Source: Cerasicoccus frondis (GTDB lineage Bacteria > Verrucomicrobiota > Verrucomicrobiia > Opitutales > Cerasicoccaceae). Taken from it: a stretch of 64,000 nt of DNA. Under the pieces are notes generated by a model. It searched no databases, was not told the DNA's origin, and saw only the letters and a list, made by a program, of their open reading frames with translations. Below are positions 45,520-54,139 of this stretch, piece by piece (the first letter of the stretch is position 1; the number at the start of each line of letters is the position of its first letter). The DNA lies in the NCBI GenBank assembly GCA_031296915.1, contig JAVDPC010000013.1, forward strand, positions 106,726-170,725, written 5' to 3'. The translations under genes and the position numbers were made by a program.

Positions 45520-46251
45520 ATGTCCGAAAACCTCCGCCTGGATGGCCGCACCTGCGACCAGCTCCGCCCAATTTCCTTCGAACCCGGCATCGCGCCACAC
45601 GCAACCGGCTCCGCCCTCGTCAGCTTTGGCAATACGCGCGTCATCTGCGCCGCCACCATCGAAAAACGCGTCCCCGGCTGGATGAACGCCCAAGGGGTCA
45701 GCGGAGGCTGGATCACCGCCGAGTACTCCATGCTTCCCTACTCCACGCTCGATCGCAAACCACGCGACAGCTCCAAGGGCAAAGTTGACGGACGCACCGT
45801 CGAAATCCAACGCCTCATTGGCCGCTCCATGCGCGCCGTAGTCGACCTGCAAAAGCTGCCCGGCATGACGCTGTGGATCGACTGTGATGTCCTCCAAGCC
45901 GACGGCGGCACGCGCACGGCGTCCATCACCGGTGCCTGTGTTGCGGCCAAGCTCGCCATCAAGCGGCTCATGGCCGACGGCGTCCTGGCCGAAGACCCGA
46001 TGGAGAAATCCGTCGCCGCCGTCAGCGTTGGGATTTGGCAGGACCTGGAGGTGCTCGACTTGCCCTATGTGGAGGACCGCGACGCCGACGTCGACTTCAA
46101 CGTAGTCATGACCAGCGCCGGTGAGTTCGTCGAAGTCCAAGGCACTGGCGAGGAAGCGACTTTTACCCAGGAGCAACTCGACGCTCTGCTGGCATTGGCC
46201 AAAAAAGGCATCGCTGAAATCAGCCAAATGCAATCGCAGGCAATTGCCTAA
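45520..46251 (+). CDS. rph: ribonuclease PH
   Basis: 243 aa, the standard length. Phosphorolytic 3'-5' exoribonuclease that trims tRNA 3' ends. LRPISFEPGIAPHATGSALVSFGNTRVICAATIE at the start, the RNA-binding RLIGRSMRAVVD arginines, the phosphate-site GGTRTASITGACVA and a C-terminal GTGEEATFTQEQLD are all as in the family. No truncation like that of E. coli K-12 rph. Stands alone after the DUF481-like gene. Confidence 0.96.
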   Translation: MSENLRLDGRTCDQLRPISFEPGIAPHATGSALVSFGNTRVICAATIEKRVPGWMNAQGVSGGWITAEYSMLPYSTLDRKPRDSSKGKVDGRTVEIQRLIGRSMRAVVDLQKLPGMTLWIDCDVLQADGGTRTASITGACVAAKLAIKRLMADGVLAEDPMEKSVAAVSVGIWQDLEVLDLPYVEDRDADVDFNVVMTSAGEFVEVQGTGEEATFTQEQLDALLALAKKGIAEISQMQSQAIA

Positions 46252-46424
46252 ATGCTAAATATTCATTTTTTGAACAGCCTGGCGCCAGAAGTCCTCAATC
46301 TCCTCTAAAAGGCATTAATAGAGGCATTAAGAGGAAAAAATAAGGCGGTAATTCGCAAATTAAACGTTGCCAAGGACCGGCTGAACGAAACACTCTGCCA
46401 ACCCAGCCCGATTTCCTGAAACCC

Positions 46425-47612
46425 ATGAATATCCACGAATACCAAGCCAAGGAATTGTTCACCGAATTTGGCATCGCAGTGCCGGCCGGCAAGGCCGCTC
46501 AAAGCGAATCCGAATTTGAAGCCGCGCTCAGCGCAATTGAAGGCGACACCGTTGTGGTGAAGTCTCAAATTCACGCCGGCGGTCGCGGCAAGGGAACGTT
46601 TACGGACGGTTTCAAAGGCGGCGTCAAAGTGCTGCCCCGCAGCGAAGCAATCGAGGTCGCCAAGAAGATGCTTGGCAACACGCTGGTCACGCACCAGACC
46701 GGCCCGGAAGGCCGCGAGGTAAAGACCGTTTATTTCACTGAAGCCAGCGACATCCAGAAAGAATACTACCTGGCCATCCTGCTAGACCGCGCCACGAGCA
46801 AGCCCGTCATCATCGCCTCGACCGAAGGCGGCGTGGACATCGAAACCGTCGCCGAAGAAACGCCGGAAAAGATCATCCGCGTCATCATCGACCCGGCGAC
46901 CGGCATCATGCCTTTCCACAAGCGCAAGATCGCGTTTGGCCTTGGCCTCACTGAGAAGGCGCAGCTCAAGCAGCTCGATAAGTTCCTCACCGGTCTTTAC
47001 GACATGTTCTGGGACAAGGACTGCTCGATGGTGGAAATCAACCCGCTCATCACGACGCCCGCTGGCGACATCCTCGCGCTCGACGCCAAGGTAAACTTCG
47101 ACAGCAACGCCCTCTTCCGTCACCCGGAAATCGTCGCCCTCCGCGACCTCGGCGAAGAAGACCCGAAGGAAGTTAAAGCTTCCGACACTGGCTTGAGCTA
47201 CATTGCGCTCGACGGCAACATCGCTTGCCTCGTTAACGGCGCAGGTCTGGCCATGGCGACCATGGACATCATCAAGCACTTCGGCGGCAACCCGGCCAAC
47301 TTCCTCGACGTCGGCGGCGGCGCCAATGCCGACCAAGTCACCGAAGCCTTCAAGATCATCCTCAGCGATCCGAACGTGAAGGGCATCCTCGTCAATATCT
47401 TCGGGGGGATCATGAGCTGCAAGACGATCGCTGACGGCATCATCGAAGCCGCCAAGAACGTCGACATCACCGTGCCGCTCGTCGTGCGCCTCGAAGGCAA
47501 CTCCGTCGCCGAAGGCAAGCAAGCCCTCACCGACAGCGGACTGGCCCTCACGTCGGCTGACTCGCTTTCCGACGCCGCTCAGAAAATCGTCAAGCTCGTC
47601 GCTGACGCTTAA
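46425..47612 (+). CDS. sucC: succinate--CoA ligase (ADP-forming) beta subunit
   Basis: 395 aa. ATP-grasp fold with [20 protein letters not shown] at the start, [16 protein letters not shown] nucleotide loop, [25 protein letters not shown] metal-binding region and [13 protein letters not shown] near the CoA/phosphate site. With SucD it interconverts succinyl-CoA and succinate in the citric acid cycle. Upstream a 12-bp near-perfect tandem duplication (AGGCATTAATAG/AGGCATTAAGAG, 46310-46333) lies about 90 bp before the start. sucD follows after 36 bp. Confidence 0.97.
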   Translation: MNIHEYQAKELFTEFGIAVPAGKAAQSESEFEAALSAIEGDTVVVKSQIHAGGRGKGTFTDGFKGGVKVLPRSEAIEVAKKMLGNTLVTHQTGPEGREVKTVYFTEASDIQKEYYLAILLDRATSKPVIIASTEGGVDIETVAEETPEKIIRVIIDPATGIMPFHKRKIAFGLGLTEKAQLKQLDKFLTGLYDMFWDKDCSMVEINPLITTPAGDILALDAKVNFDSNALFRHPEIVALRDLGEEDPKEVKASDTGLSYIALDGNIACLVNGAGLAMATMDIIKHFGGNPANFLDVGGGANADQVTEAFKIILSDPNVKGILVNIFGGIMSCKTIADGIIEAAKNVDITVPLVVRLEGNSVAEGKQALTDSGLALTSADSLSDAAQKIVKLVADA

Positions 47613-47648
47613 TTAACTCAATTTCAAACCCACAAACTTTTTAAGATC

Positions 47649-48527
47649 ATGAGTGTCCTCGTTGGCAAAAACACCCGCGTCGTCGGACAAGGCATCACTG
47701 GTAAGGCAGGCACCAAGCACGCCCTCAACAACATCGCCTACGGCACCAACTACGTTGCCGCAGTCACGCCGGGCAAAGGCGGCTCCACTTGGGAAGACAA
47801 GCTGCCGATCTTCAATTCCGTTCACGACGCCGTCGAAAAAGAAGGCGCGAACACATCCGTTATTTTCGTGCCGCCGCCCTTCGCGGCTGATGGCATCCTC
47901 GAGGCGATTGACGCCGGCATCGAGCTGATCATCTGCATCACCGAAGGCATTCCCGTGCGCGACATGACCGCCGTTAAAGACGCGCTCATCAAGGCTGGTG
48001 GCAAGACCCGTCTGATTGGCCCTAACTGCCCGGGCATCATGACTCCGGGCGAATGCAACATCGGCATCATGCCCGGCTACATCGCCAAGCCTGGCAAGGT
48101 CGGCGTAGTTAGCCGCTCCGGCACGCTCACCTACGAAGCAATGTATCAGTTGACGGTTCGCGGTCATGGCCAAAGCACTTGCATCGGCATTGGCGGCGAC
48201 CCGATCAATGGCACCAGCCACATCGACGCAGTGAAGCTCTTCAATGAAGACCCGGCAACCGAAGCCATCATCCTGATTGGCGAAATCGGCGGCAGCGCCG
48301 AAGAAGAAGCCGCAGCCTACATCAAGGAGCATGTCAAGAAGCCGGTTGCCGCGTTCATCGCAGGCACCACCGCGCCTCCAGGACGCCGCATGGGTCACGC
48401 CGGCGCTATCGTCTCTGGTTCCAGCGGCAGTGCAGAAACGAAGATCGCTGCGCTCAAAGACGCGGGCATCGCCGTTGCGCCAACGCCATCTGAGATCGGC
48501 GATACGCTACTTTCCATCTACAGCTAG
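47649..48527 (+). CDS. sucD: succinate--CoA ligase alpha subunit
   Basis: 292 aa. CoA-binding Rossmann domain at the N-terminus ([13 protein letters not shown]), [20 protein letters not shown] phosphate-loop region and the catalytic phosphohistidine in [16 protein letters not shown] (about H244). Forms the alpha-beta ligase with SucC; the operon ends in a perfect 12-bp terminator hairpin at 48553-48582. Confidence 0.97.
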   Translation: MSVLVGKNTRVVGQGITGKAGTKHALNNIAYGTNYVAAVTPGKGGSTWEDKLPIFNSVHDAVEKEGANTSVIFVPPPFAADGILEAIDAGIELIICITEGIPVRDMTAVKDALIKAGGKTRLIGPNCPGIMTPGECNIGIMPGYIAKPGKVGVVSRSGTLTYEAMYQLTVRGHGQSTCIGIGGDPINGTSHIDAVKLFNEDPATEAIILIGEIGGSAEEEAAAYIKEHVKKPVAAFIAGTTAPPGRRMGHAGAIVSGSSGSAETKIAALKDAGIAVAPTPSEIGDTLLSIYS

Positions 48528-48552
48528 CCCGTAGCCCTACGTGCTTGCTTAT

Positions 48553-48585
48553 AAGGTTTCATGCGAGCTTGCATGAAACCTTTTC
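48553..48585 (+). terminator. sucCD terminator
   Basis: AAGGTTTCATGC (48553-48564), 6-nt loop, GCATGAAACCTT (48571-48582), then TT: perfect 12-bp stem 26 bp after the sucD stop. Confidence 0.9.
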
Positions 48586-48759
48586 GTAATTATTGTTAAA
48601 GAAAGACACAATAGTTCCGTTTAATTAATATCGGTTAATTTAATGATACAGCTTCTCAATCATTATTAGGTGGCAGATGCAAAAATATCCTGCATAATGT
48701 GTTGCATTAGCTTCATCATATTACTACCGATAAAGGATTCTTGATAAGCAAGGAAGATT

Positions 48760-48969
48760 ATGGCTAAAAAACAAACTCATGGGCGCGCGCCCGGAAAAAC
48801 TCAGATTTCAATCAGCCTCCCTGAGGACCTGGTTGGAAAAATTGATCGTCTTGCGGCCACTGAAAACCGCAATCGGTCCAACTTCATCGCTACGCACCTC
48901 GAGTCGCTAGCCGGTGAACTTGAGGCTTCGGAGCCTCCAAAGAAATTCAAAAAGAAAGCAACTAAGTAA
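48760..48969 (+). CDS. ribbon-helix-helix protein
   Basis: 69 aa. KTQISISLPEDLVGKIDRLAATENRNRSNFIATHLESLA is a complete RHH/CopG-type DNA-binding unit: a beta-ribbon (ISISLP), two helices and the NRSNFI turn. A basic tail (PKKFKKKATK) follows. It may be a repressor or antitoxin, but no toxin gene is adjacent. It lies between two perfect 12-bp terminators, so it is a one-gene unit; the 230-bp AT-rich upstream stretch would carry its promoter. Confidence 0.85.
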   Translation: MAKKQTHGRAPGKTQISISLPEDLVGKIDRLAATENRNRSNFIATHLESLAGELEASEPPKKFKKKATK

Positions 48970-49000
48970 CTGGTTGCTTTCACAACGTTCACCCCAAAAT

Positions 49001-49032
49001 CTAAATCCCGCCCGCAACGGCGGGATTTAGTT
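49001..49032 (+). terminator. terminator after the ribbon-helix-helix gene
   Basis: CTAAATCCCGCC (49001-49012), 6-nt loop, GGCGGGATTTAG (49019-49030), then TT: a perfect 12-bp stem. Confidence 0.85.
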
Positions 49033-49072
49033 ATGCCAGCAAATCTTGCCATGTCCGGGCAGGCGCGTCTCA

Positions 49073-49474
49073 ATGACCGGCGTGAATATCTACGCTGACT
49101 GGTTGCCCAACCATGCCTACTACGCCTTTCATTTGCTGGCGTGGCTGGGCGGCGTCATCGTGCTCCAATGGCTGGGCTTTTCCAAGCTGCTTTGGCGGCA
49201 TCGACGCGCGATATTCATGCCCGCGCTCATCCTCGGCGGCTACCTGATCCTCACGGACATCGTCGCCGTGCATTTCGAGGTCTGGCACTTCGACGAAGAC
49301 TACATCCTGGCTGGCGCAGTGAAATCCGCTGCCGCGCAATTCCTGCTCATGCCCTTCGGCGTGCCCATTGAAGAATGGCTTTTCTTCTTCCTGACCGCGC
49401 TCCTTGTCGCGCAGAGCTTCATCCTATTTTTGCCGGAGTCCCTGCGCACCGGAAACAAAGCCAAGACTAAGTAG
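49073..49474 (+). CDS. one-domain lycopene cyclase-like membrane protein (CrtYc/CrtYd type)
   Basis: 133 aa from ATG 49073 (TTG 49046 is a longer option). Three to four predicted membrane helices; FGVPIEEWLFFFLTALLVAQ is the P-x-E-E-x2-F-F motif of the heterodimeric/fungal-type lycopene cyclase domain. Known enzymes use two such domains, either as CrtYc plus CrtYd or fused; only one is encoded here, so it may act as a homodimer, pair with a distant partner, or have another role. A phytoene-desaturase-like gene lies 5 kb to the right. Spaced tightly after the previous terminator. Confidence 0.75.
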   Translation: MTGVNIYADWLPNHAYYAFHLLAWLGGVIVLQWLGFSKLLWRHRRAIFMPALILGGYLILTDIVAVHFEVWHFDEDYILAGAVKSAAAQFLLMPFGVPIEEWLFFFLTALLVAQSFILFLPESLRTGNKAKTK

Positions 49475-49516
49475 CATCAGCCTTAGCTCGCTATCCATAA
49501 CAAATCGGCCGCTCAA

Positions 49517-49591
49517 GGTTGGAGTCCCGCCTTCAGGCGGCCATGTCAGTAATGTGAGGCAGCCTGGCCGCCTGAAGGCGGAACTCCAACC
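49517..49591. repeat. repeat B palindrome
   Basis: GGTTGGAGTCCCGCCTTCAG then GCGGCC (49517-49542) is mirrored by GGCCGCCTGAAGGCGGAACT then CCAACC (49566-49591) with one mismatch, around a 23-bp centre. Same family as 38720-38751 and 51779-51853. Confidence 0.8.
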
Positions 49592-49640
49592 CACATCAAT
49601 TTAATAAATCGAACTTCGCTAAGCGCAAGCCATGCATGGC

Positions 49641-51683
49641 TTACCGCCCCCACTTCATGTTTTTGCCCTTCTTGGCGCGCTTGCGGCGACGCGTGGCGCG
49701 CGGCTCATCTTGACCCGTCTTACTGGTGGCGGCGCCATTTTTTAAAGCATCAATCTGATCGCGCAAAACAGCCGCACGTTCGAACTCCAGGTTGCTCGCG
49801 GCTTCGAGCATCTCTGCTTCCAACTCCGCCAGAACTGCAGCGACATCTTCGTCGCCGCCCGACGCTTTGAAGTCCACCGGATTTTCCGCCGCCTCCTGTT
49901 GATGCAGGCTCGCTTGCACCGCGCGTCGCACGCTGCGCGGCGTGATGCCGTGCGCTTCATTGTGCTCGATCTGGCGCGCGCGGCGATCCTTGGTCACTTC
50001 AATCGTCCGCTTGAGCGAATCCGTCATGACATCCGCATAAAGGATCACACGCCCCTTCTCGTGTCGCGCGGCGCGACCGGCGGTCTGGACCAGGCTCGTG
50101 TGGCTACGCAAAAAGCCTTCCTTGTCAGCGTCCAAAATCGCCACCAGCGCAACCTCCGGCAAATCCAGGCCCTCGCGCAGCAAGTTAACGCCCACCAATA
50201 CATCGAACTCGCCACGCCGCAAATTGCGCAAAATCTCCACGCGCTCAATGGCGTCAATGTCGCTGTGCAAATACTCCACGCGCACATTGGCTTCGCGCAA
50301 ATAGCTGGTCAGGTCTTCGCTCATGCGCTTGGTCAACGTCGTGACGAGCACGCGCTCTTCGGCGTCAATGGCGTTCTTGATTTCGCCAATCAGGTCCTCG
50401 ACTTGGCCTTTGATTGGCCGCACCTCCATCTCCGGATCGAGCAAACCCGTTGGCCGCACGACCTGATGCGCGATCACCGTGGACTTCTCCAACTCCAGGT
50501 TCGCCGGAGTTGCGGAAACGAAGAGGCACTGCCCCGCTACATCCCAGAATTCATCGGGCTTGAGCGGCCGGTTGTCCAACGCCGAAGGCAGGCGAAAGCC
50601 AAAGTCAACCAGCCGCGATTTGCGCGAACGGTCCCCATGATACATCGCGCCAATTTGCGGCACCGTCACATGACTTTCATCAATAATCAACAAAAAATCT
50701 TTCGGGAAGAAATCGATCAAGCACCAGGGCCGCTCGCCCTCGACACGGCCCGATAGGTGGCGCGAGTAATTTTCAATGCCATTGCAAAAGCCCATTTCCT
50801 GCAGCAGCTCCAAGTCGTAATCCGTGCGCATGCGGATGCGTTGCGCTTCGATCAACCGACGGTCCTGCTCAAACTTCGCGACTTGTTCATCTGCCTCGGC
50901 GCGTATCGCCTCCACCGCCGTTTCGAGCTTGCGGCGCGGCGTGATGTATTGGTTCGCCGGATACAACTGAAAGTGCTGCATGCGTTCGCCCATTTCGCCG
51001 GTCAGCGGGTCCAAGCCCGTAATGGCCTCGATCTCGTCGCCCCAGAACTCAATGCGAATCGCGCTCTCCATGTAGGCCGGAAATACATCCACCACTTCGC
51101 CGCGCACGCGGAACTTGCCCCGCGTCAACTGCACATCGTTGCGCTCGTATAAATTCTCCACCAAGCGCTCCAGCAACTTGTCGCGACCGTATTCCTCACC
51201 CACGCGGAGCGGGATCATCATTTCGCGAAAATCTTCCGGCGAACCCAGGCCGTAAATGCAGCTCACACTCGCCACCACGAGCACATCCCGACGGCTGATC
51301 AACGAACTGGTTGCGGCGATGCGCAGGCGCTCGATCTCGTCATTGATGCTGGAGTCTTTTTCGATGTAGGTGTCCGTCGACGGCACGTAAGCCTCCGGCT
51401 GGTAGTAGTCGTAATAGCTCACGAAATACTCGACGGCGTTGTCTGGAAAAAAGCTCTTAAACTCCGAGTAAAGCTGCGCCGCCAAGGTCTTGTTGTGCGA
51501 AATGACCAACGTCGGTCGCTGGAGCTCTTGCACAATATTCGCCATGGTGAATGTCTTCCCCGACCCCGTCACGCCCAGCAAAGTCTGGAACTGATTCCCC
51601 GCGCGCAGCGAACGCGTCAGCGCGTTGATCGCCGTCGGTTGGTCGCCCTGCGGGCCGTACTCGGACTGGAGTTTGAAATCCAC
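49641..51683 (-). CDS. uvrB: excinuclease ABC subunit B
   Basis: 680 aa. Helicase-like subunit that UvrA loads at DNA damage. Walker [13 protein letters not shown] near 39-50, the beta-hairpin [20 protein letters not shown], domain [26 protein letters not shown] and a C-terminal UVR (UvrC-binding) motif [20 protein letters not shown]. Basic Arg/Lys tail. Complete and of normal length. It stands alone, with repeat B copies at both ends (49517-49591 beyond its 3' end and 51779-51853 beyond its 5' end). Confidence 0.97.
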   Translation of the reverse strand: MDFKLQSEYGPQGDQPTAINALTRSLRAGNQFQTLLGVTGSGKTFTMANIVQELQRPTLVISHNKTLAAQLYSEFKSFFPDNAVEYFVSYYDYYQPEAYVPSTDTYIEKDSSINDEIERLRIAATSSLISRRDVLVVASVSCIYGLGSPEDFREMMIPLRVGEEYGRDKLLERLVENLYERNDVQLTRGKFRVRGEVVDVFPAYMESAIRIEFWGDEIEAITGLDPLTGEMGERMQHFQLYPANQYITPRRKLETAVEAIRAEADEQVAKFEQDRRLIEAQRIRMRTDYDLELLQEMGFCNGIENYSRHLSGRVEGERPWCLIDFFPKDFLLIIDESHVTVPQIGAMYHGDRSRKSRLVDFGFRLPSALDNRPLKPDEFWDVAGQCLFVSATPANLELEKSTVIAHQVVRPTGLLDPEMEVRPIKGQVEDLIGEIKNAIDAEERVLVTTLTKRMSEDLTSYLREANVRVEYLHSDIDAIERVEILRNLRRGEFDVLVGVNLLREGLDLPEVALVAILDADKEGFLRSHTSLVQTAGRAARHEKGRVILYADVMTDSLKRTIEVTKDRRARQIEHNEAHGITPRSVRRAVQASLHQQEAAENPVDFKASGGDEDVAAVLAELEAEMLEAASNLEFERAAVLRDQIDALKNGAATSKTGQDEPRATRRRKRAKKGKNMKWGR

Positions 51684-51778
51684 CCTGCGACGCTACACCG
51701 CGGCGCCCCGATTGCAACCCACAGGATCAGGAAAGCTGCTTCATTGATAAAGCAACTCAGCTCCGCCCGTTGTGCTGG

Positions 51779-51853
51779 GTTGGAGTCCTCCCTTCAGGCG
51801 GCCAGGCCAGCAAGGAGAGGCAGCATGGCCGCCTGAAGGCGGGACTCCAACCG
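51779..51853. repeat. repeat B palindrome
   Basis: Left arm 51779-51804 starts GGTTGGAGTCC; right arm 51828-51853 ends GACTCCAACC. Near-identical to the copy at 49517-49591, with a different centre. Confidence 0.8.
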
Positions 51854-51939
51854 TGAGCAGATGCAAGCGCCACCGACAGACTCAAAAAAATGAAAAAAAA
51901 TTTCTGTAAAGCGTCAAAATCAGCCCATCGTGGACCCAA

Positions 51940-52014
51940 TTTACTATTAGTCAGAGCCACTCACTAATACTGAGAGCCAGTGAAAGCTGCTCAGTGGCTT
52001 TGACTAATAGTAAA
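51940..52014. repeat. 22-bp-arm inverted repeat
   Basis: Bases 51940-51961 (TTTACTATTAGTCAGAGCC and three more) match the reverse complement of 51993-52014 at 21 of 22 positions. AGTGG/GCCACT words recur in the 31-bp centre. Confidence 0.7.
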
Positions 52015-52039
52015 ATCAGCACGCCGCTCAAAAAAAGTG

Positions 52040-52088
52040 GCCAACTGAGCCAATCAAGCCAACTGAACCAACTGAGCCAACCGAGCCA
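52040..52088. repeat. 9-bp tandem repeat, consensus GCCAACTGA
   Basis: Five full units and part of a sixth: GCCAACTGA, GCCAATCAA, GCCAACTGA, ACCAACTGA, GCCAACCGA, GCCA. It ends immediately before the candidate -35 element. Confidence 0.75.
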
Positions 52089-52117
52089 TTTACGGTCTTC
52101 GCGCCTTCAGATATAAT
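52089..52117 (+). promoter_or_regulatory. candidate sigma70-type promoter
   Basis: TTTACG (52089-52094), 17-bp spacer, TATAAT (52112-52117): perfect -10, partial -35. It points at the ketosynthase operon, which begins about 430 bp downstream. Confidence 0.45.
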
Positions 52118-52553
52118 GCCTGCATGAATCCGAAAAGCACCACCCCCCCACACTCCCAACGCAGTTTAGTAACGACAAATCGCGCGAATGGCCGCGAATC
52201 CAACCAACGTCGCTTTGTACGACAGCCATCACGGTTCTCCGCCAATGGAATTCCGCCTGGGCGCCACCCCCTCCCCCCGCCTGTCGAAGTATCCGCGGCC
52301 ATCCGCAGTATCCGTAGTTTCAAAACCTCGCGCCCCAACCTGCCTCATCAACCTGATTCGCGTTCATTCGCGCAATTCGTAGTTGAAAACAGTCCTGCCC
52401 CCCTCCCCCCTCTGCCTCACGAATCCCATCCTGGTACATGCGAAAAATTCACGCCCCCTCCCCCAATTCGAGACTCGAAACTCATCACTGAACCCATTTT
52501 TTTCTTTCCGCCGCCCCCCATAGCGGTAAGCCTTGGTGGCTTTTCTGAAAATC

Positions 52554-53798
52554 ATGGAACGCGACCCCGCACAGCGCATCGTCATCACCGGACTCGGCCT
52601 TACCTCGCCGAACGGGAACACCCTGCCCGAATACCGCGCCAATCTGTTGGCCGGCAAAGCGCGCGTTCAGCGCATCCCCATGCGCTACATGGGCGAAGTC
52701 AACGCGGGCGTGTGCGACTACGACCCCATGAAATACCAGAAGCGCAAGGAAGTCCGCAATGGCACCCGCGCTGGCTCGATCGCCATTTATTGCTCCCGCG
52801 AAGCAGTCACAAACTCTGGTTTGGACTGGGACAGCGTCGACAAGGCCCGCGTGGGCGTCTACATCGGCACGACCGAGCATGGCAACGTCGAGACCGAGAA
52901 CGAAGTCTACAACATTTCCCAGTTCGAGTACGACACCAAGTATTGGACGCACCACCACAACCCCCGCACCGTGGCCAACAACCCGGCGGGCGAGGTGACC
53001 ATGAACATGGGCATCCATGGGCCGCATTACACCATCGGCGCAGCCTGCGCGGCGGGCAACGCGGGCCTGATCCAGGGCGCGCAGATGCTCCTCCTCGGCG
53101 AAGTCGACTACGCGCTCGCGGGCGGCGTCAGCGAGTCCATCCACACTTTTGGCATCTTTGCCGGCTTCAAGAGCCAGGGCGCCCTCGGCGACCACGAAGA
53201 TCCGAATATGGCCTCCCGCCCCTTCGACCAGAGCCGCAACGGCATCGTCGTCTCCGAAGGCGGCGCGGTTTACGTGCTCGAACGCCTGAGCGACGCCCAA
53301 GCCCGCGGCGCGAACATCATTTGCGAAATCGTCGGCTGGCACATCAACTCCGACGCGACCGACGCCGTGCTCCCCAACCCGGAACGCCAGGCTCAGTGCA
53401 TGCGCGCCGCGATCAAGCGCGCCGGCATGACCCCACAGGACATCGATATCGTCAGCACTCACGCCACCGCCACCCCCCTGGGCGACATCCAGGAAATCAA
53501 GGCCGTGCGCGAAGTTTTCGCCAATTGCCCGACGACTTACATCAACAACACCAAGAGCTTCATCGGGCACGCCATGGGCGCCGCCGGAGCCTTGGAACTA
53601 GCGGGCAATCTTCCCAGTTTCACCGACAACCAGGTCCACCCAACCATCAATGTGACCGACCTCGACCCCGAGTGCGCCGTGGAGAACTTGGTCATCAACG
53701 AACCAAAATCTGTTGAAAGGGTTGACACCATCCTGAACAACTCTTTCGGTATGCTCGGAATTAATTCTGCATTGATTGTAAAGCGGTTCGTTGACTGA
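52554..53798 (+). CDS. beta-ketoacyl-ACP synthase (KAS II/FabF-like)
   Basis: 414 aa from ATG 52554 (MERDPAQRIVITGLG). The condensing triad is complete: C165 in TIGAACAAGNAG, H303 in STHATATPLGD and H339 in TKSFIGHAMGAAG. It extends an acyl chain on ACP with malonyl-ACP. Sequence and gene setting (own ACP 30 bp downstream, then an FAD oxidoreductase) suggest a specialised acyl or polyene pathway rather than the housekeeping FabF. No ketoreductase, dehydratase or acyltransferase gene is next to it. No clear Shine-Dalgarno. Confidence 0.9.
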   Translation: MERDPAQRIVITGLGLTSPNGNTLPEYRANLLAGKARVQRIPMRYMGEVNAGVCDYDPMKYQKRKEVRNGTRAGSIAIYCSREAVTNSGLDWDSVDKARVGVYIGTTEHGNVETENEVYNISQFEYDTKYWTHHHNPRTVANNPAGEVTMNMGIHGPHYTIGAACAAGNAGLIQGAQMLLLGEVDYALAGGVSESIHTFGIFAGFKSQGALGDHEDPNMASRPFDQSRNGIVVSEGGAVYVLERLSDAQARGANIICEIVGWHINSDATDAVLPNPERQAQCMRAAIKRAGMTPQDIDIVSTHATATPLGDIQEIKAVREVFANCPTTYINNTKSFIGHAMGAAGALELAGNLPSFTDNQVHPTINVTDLDPECAVENLVINEPKSVERVDTILNNSFGMLGINSALIVKRFVD

Positions 53799-53828
53799 AC
53801 CGCTTCCATATATTAGTTTATCCATCCA

Positions 53829-54089
53829 ATGACCAAAGACGACGTAAAGCAGATAGTGCTGGACATCATCGCCGAGATCGCTCCCGACGAGGATCTTGGT
53901 GACATCAAGCCCGAGGTGCGCCTCCGCGACCAGCTCGATCTGGACTCCATGGATTTCCTCGATATCGTGATGGAGCTGCGCAAGCAGCATGGCATCGAAG
54001 TGCCGGAAGACGATTATCCCGAGCTCGCATCGCTCGACAGCTGCGCAAACTACTTGCTGCCAAAATTTGAGGCCAAAGCCAGCGCTTAA
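53829..54089 (+). CDS. acyl carrier protein
   Basis: 86 aa, acidic, four-helix ACP fold. The phosphopantetheine serine is S40 in DLDSMDFLDIV. The motif is DSM rather than the DSL of housekeeping AcpP, which fits a dedicated pathway ACP. It lies 30 bp after the ketosynthase and about 50 bp before the desaturase-like gene, the gap to the latter containing a run of 13 C. Confidence 0.93.
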   Translation: MTKDDVKQIVLDIIAEIAPDEDLGDIKPEVRLRDQLDLDSMDFLDIVMELRKQHGIEVPEDDYPELASLDSCANYLLPKFEAKASA

Positions 54090-54105
54090 CCGCGCAGCTT
54101 ACCCT

Positions 54106-54118
54106 CCCCCCCCCCCCC
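54106..54118. repeat. C13 homopolymer upstream of the desaturase-like gene
   Basis: Thirteen consecutive C in the 50-bp gap between the ACP and the FAD oxidoreductase genes, 21 bp before the ATG at 54140. Such runs are prone to slippage; see findings. Confidence 0.8.
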
Positions 54119-54139
54119 GCCCCTGCGGGAACCCCGTTC

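Larger units (their letters stand above)
51684..52553. other. long gene-free region with repeats, candidate promoter and C-rich leader
   Basis: 870 bp with no credible gene. From left to right: repeat B palindrome (51779-51853), a 22-bp-arm hairpin (51940-52014), a 9-bp tandem array (52040-52088), a candidate promoter (52089-52117), then about 430 bp that are C-rich and G-poor with C-runs up to seven. Open frames through the C-rich part continue into other frames of the ketosynthase gene and are not supported. Confidence 0.65.

Noticed and set aside
52040-52088. CRISPR array
   Set aside because: The unit is 9 bp with no spacers and there are no cas genes in the window.
52124-53716. 530-codon open frame starting 7 bp after the TATAAT at 52112
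   Set aside because: It runs through the C-rich leader and then out of frame through the ketosynthase gene, giving low-complexity Arg/Pro/His-rich sequence.
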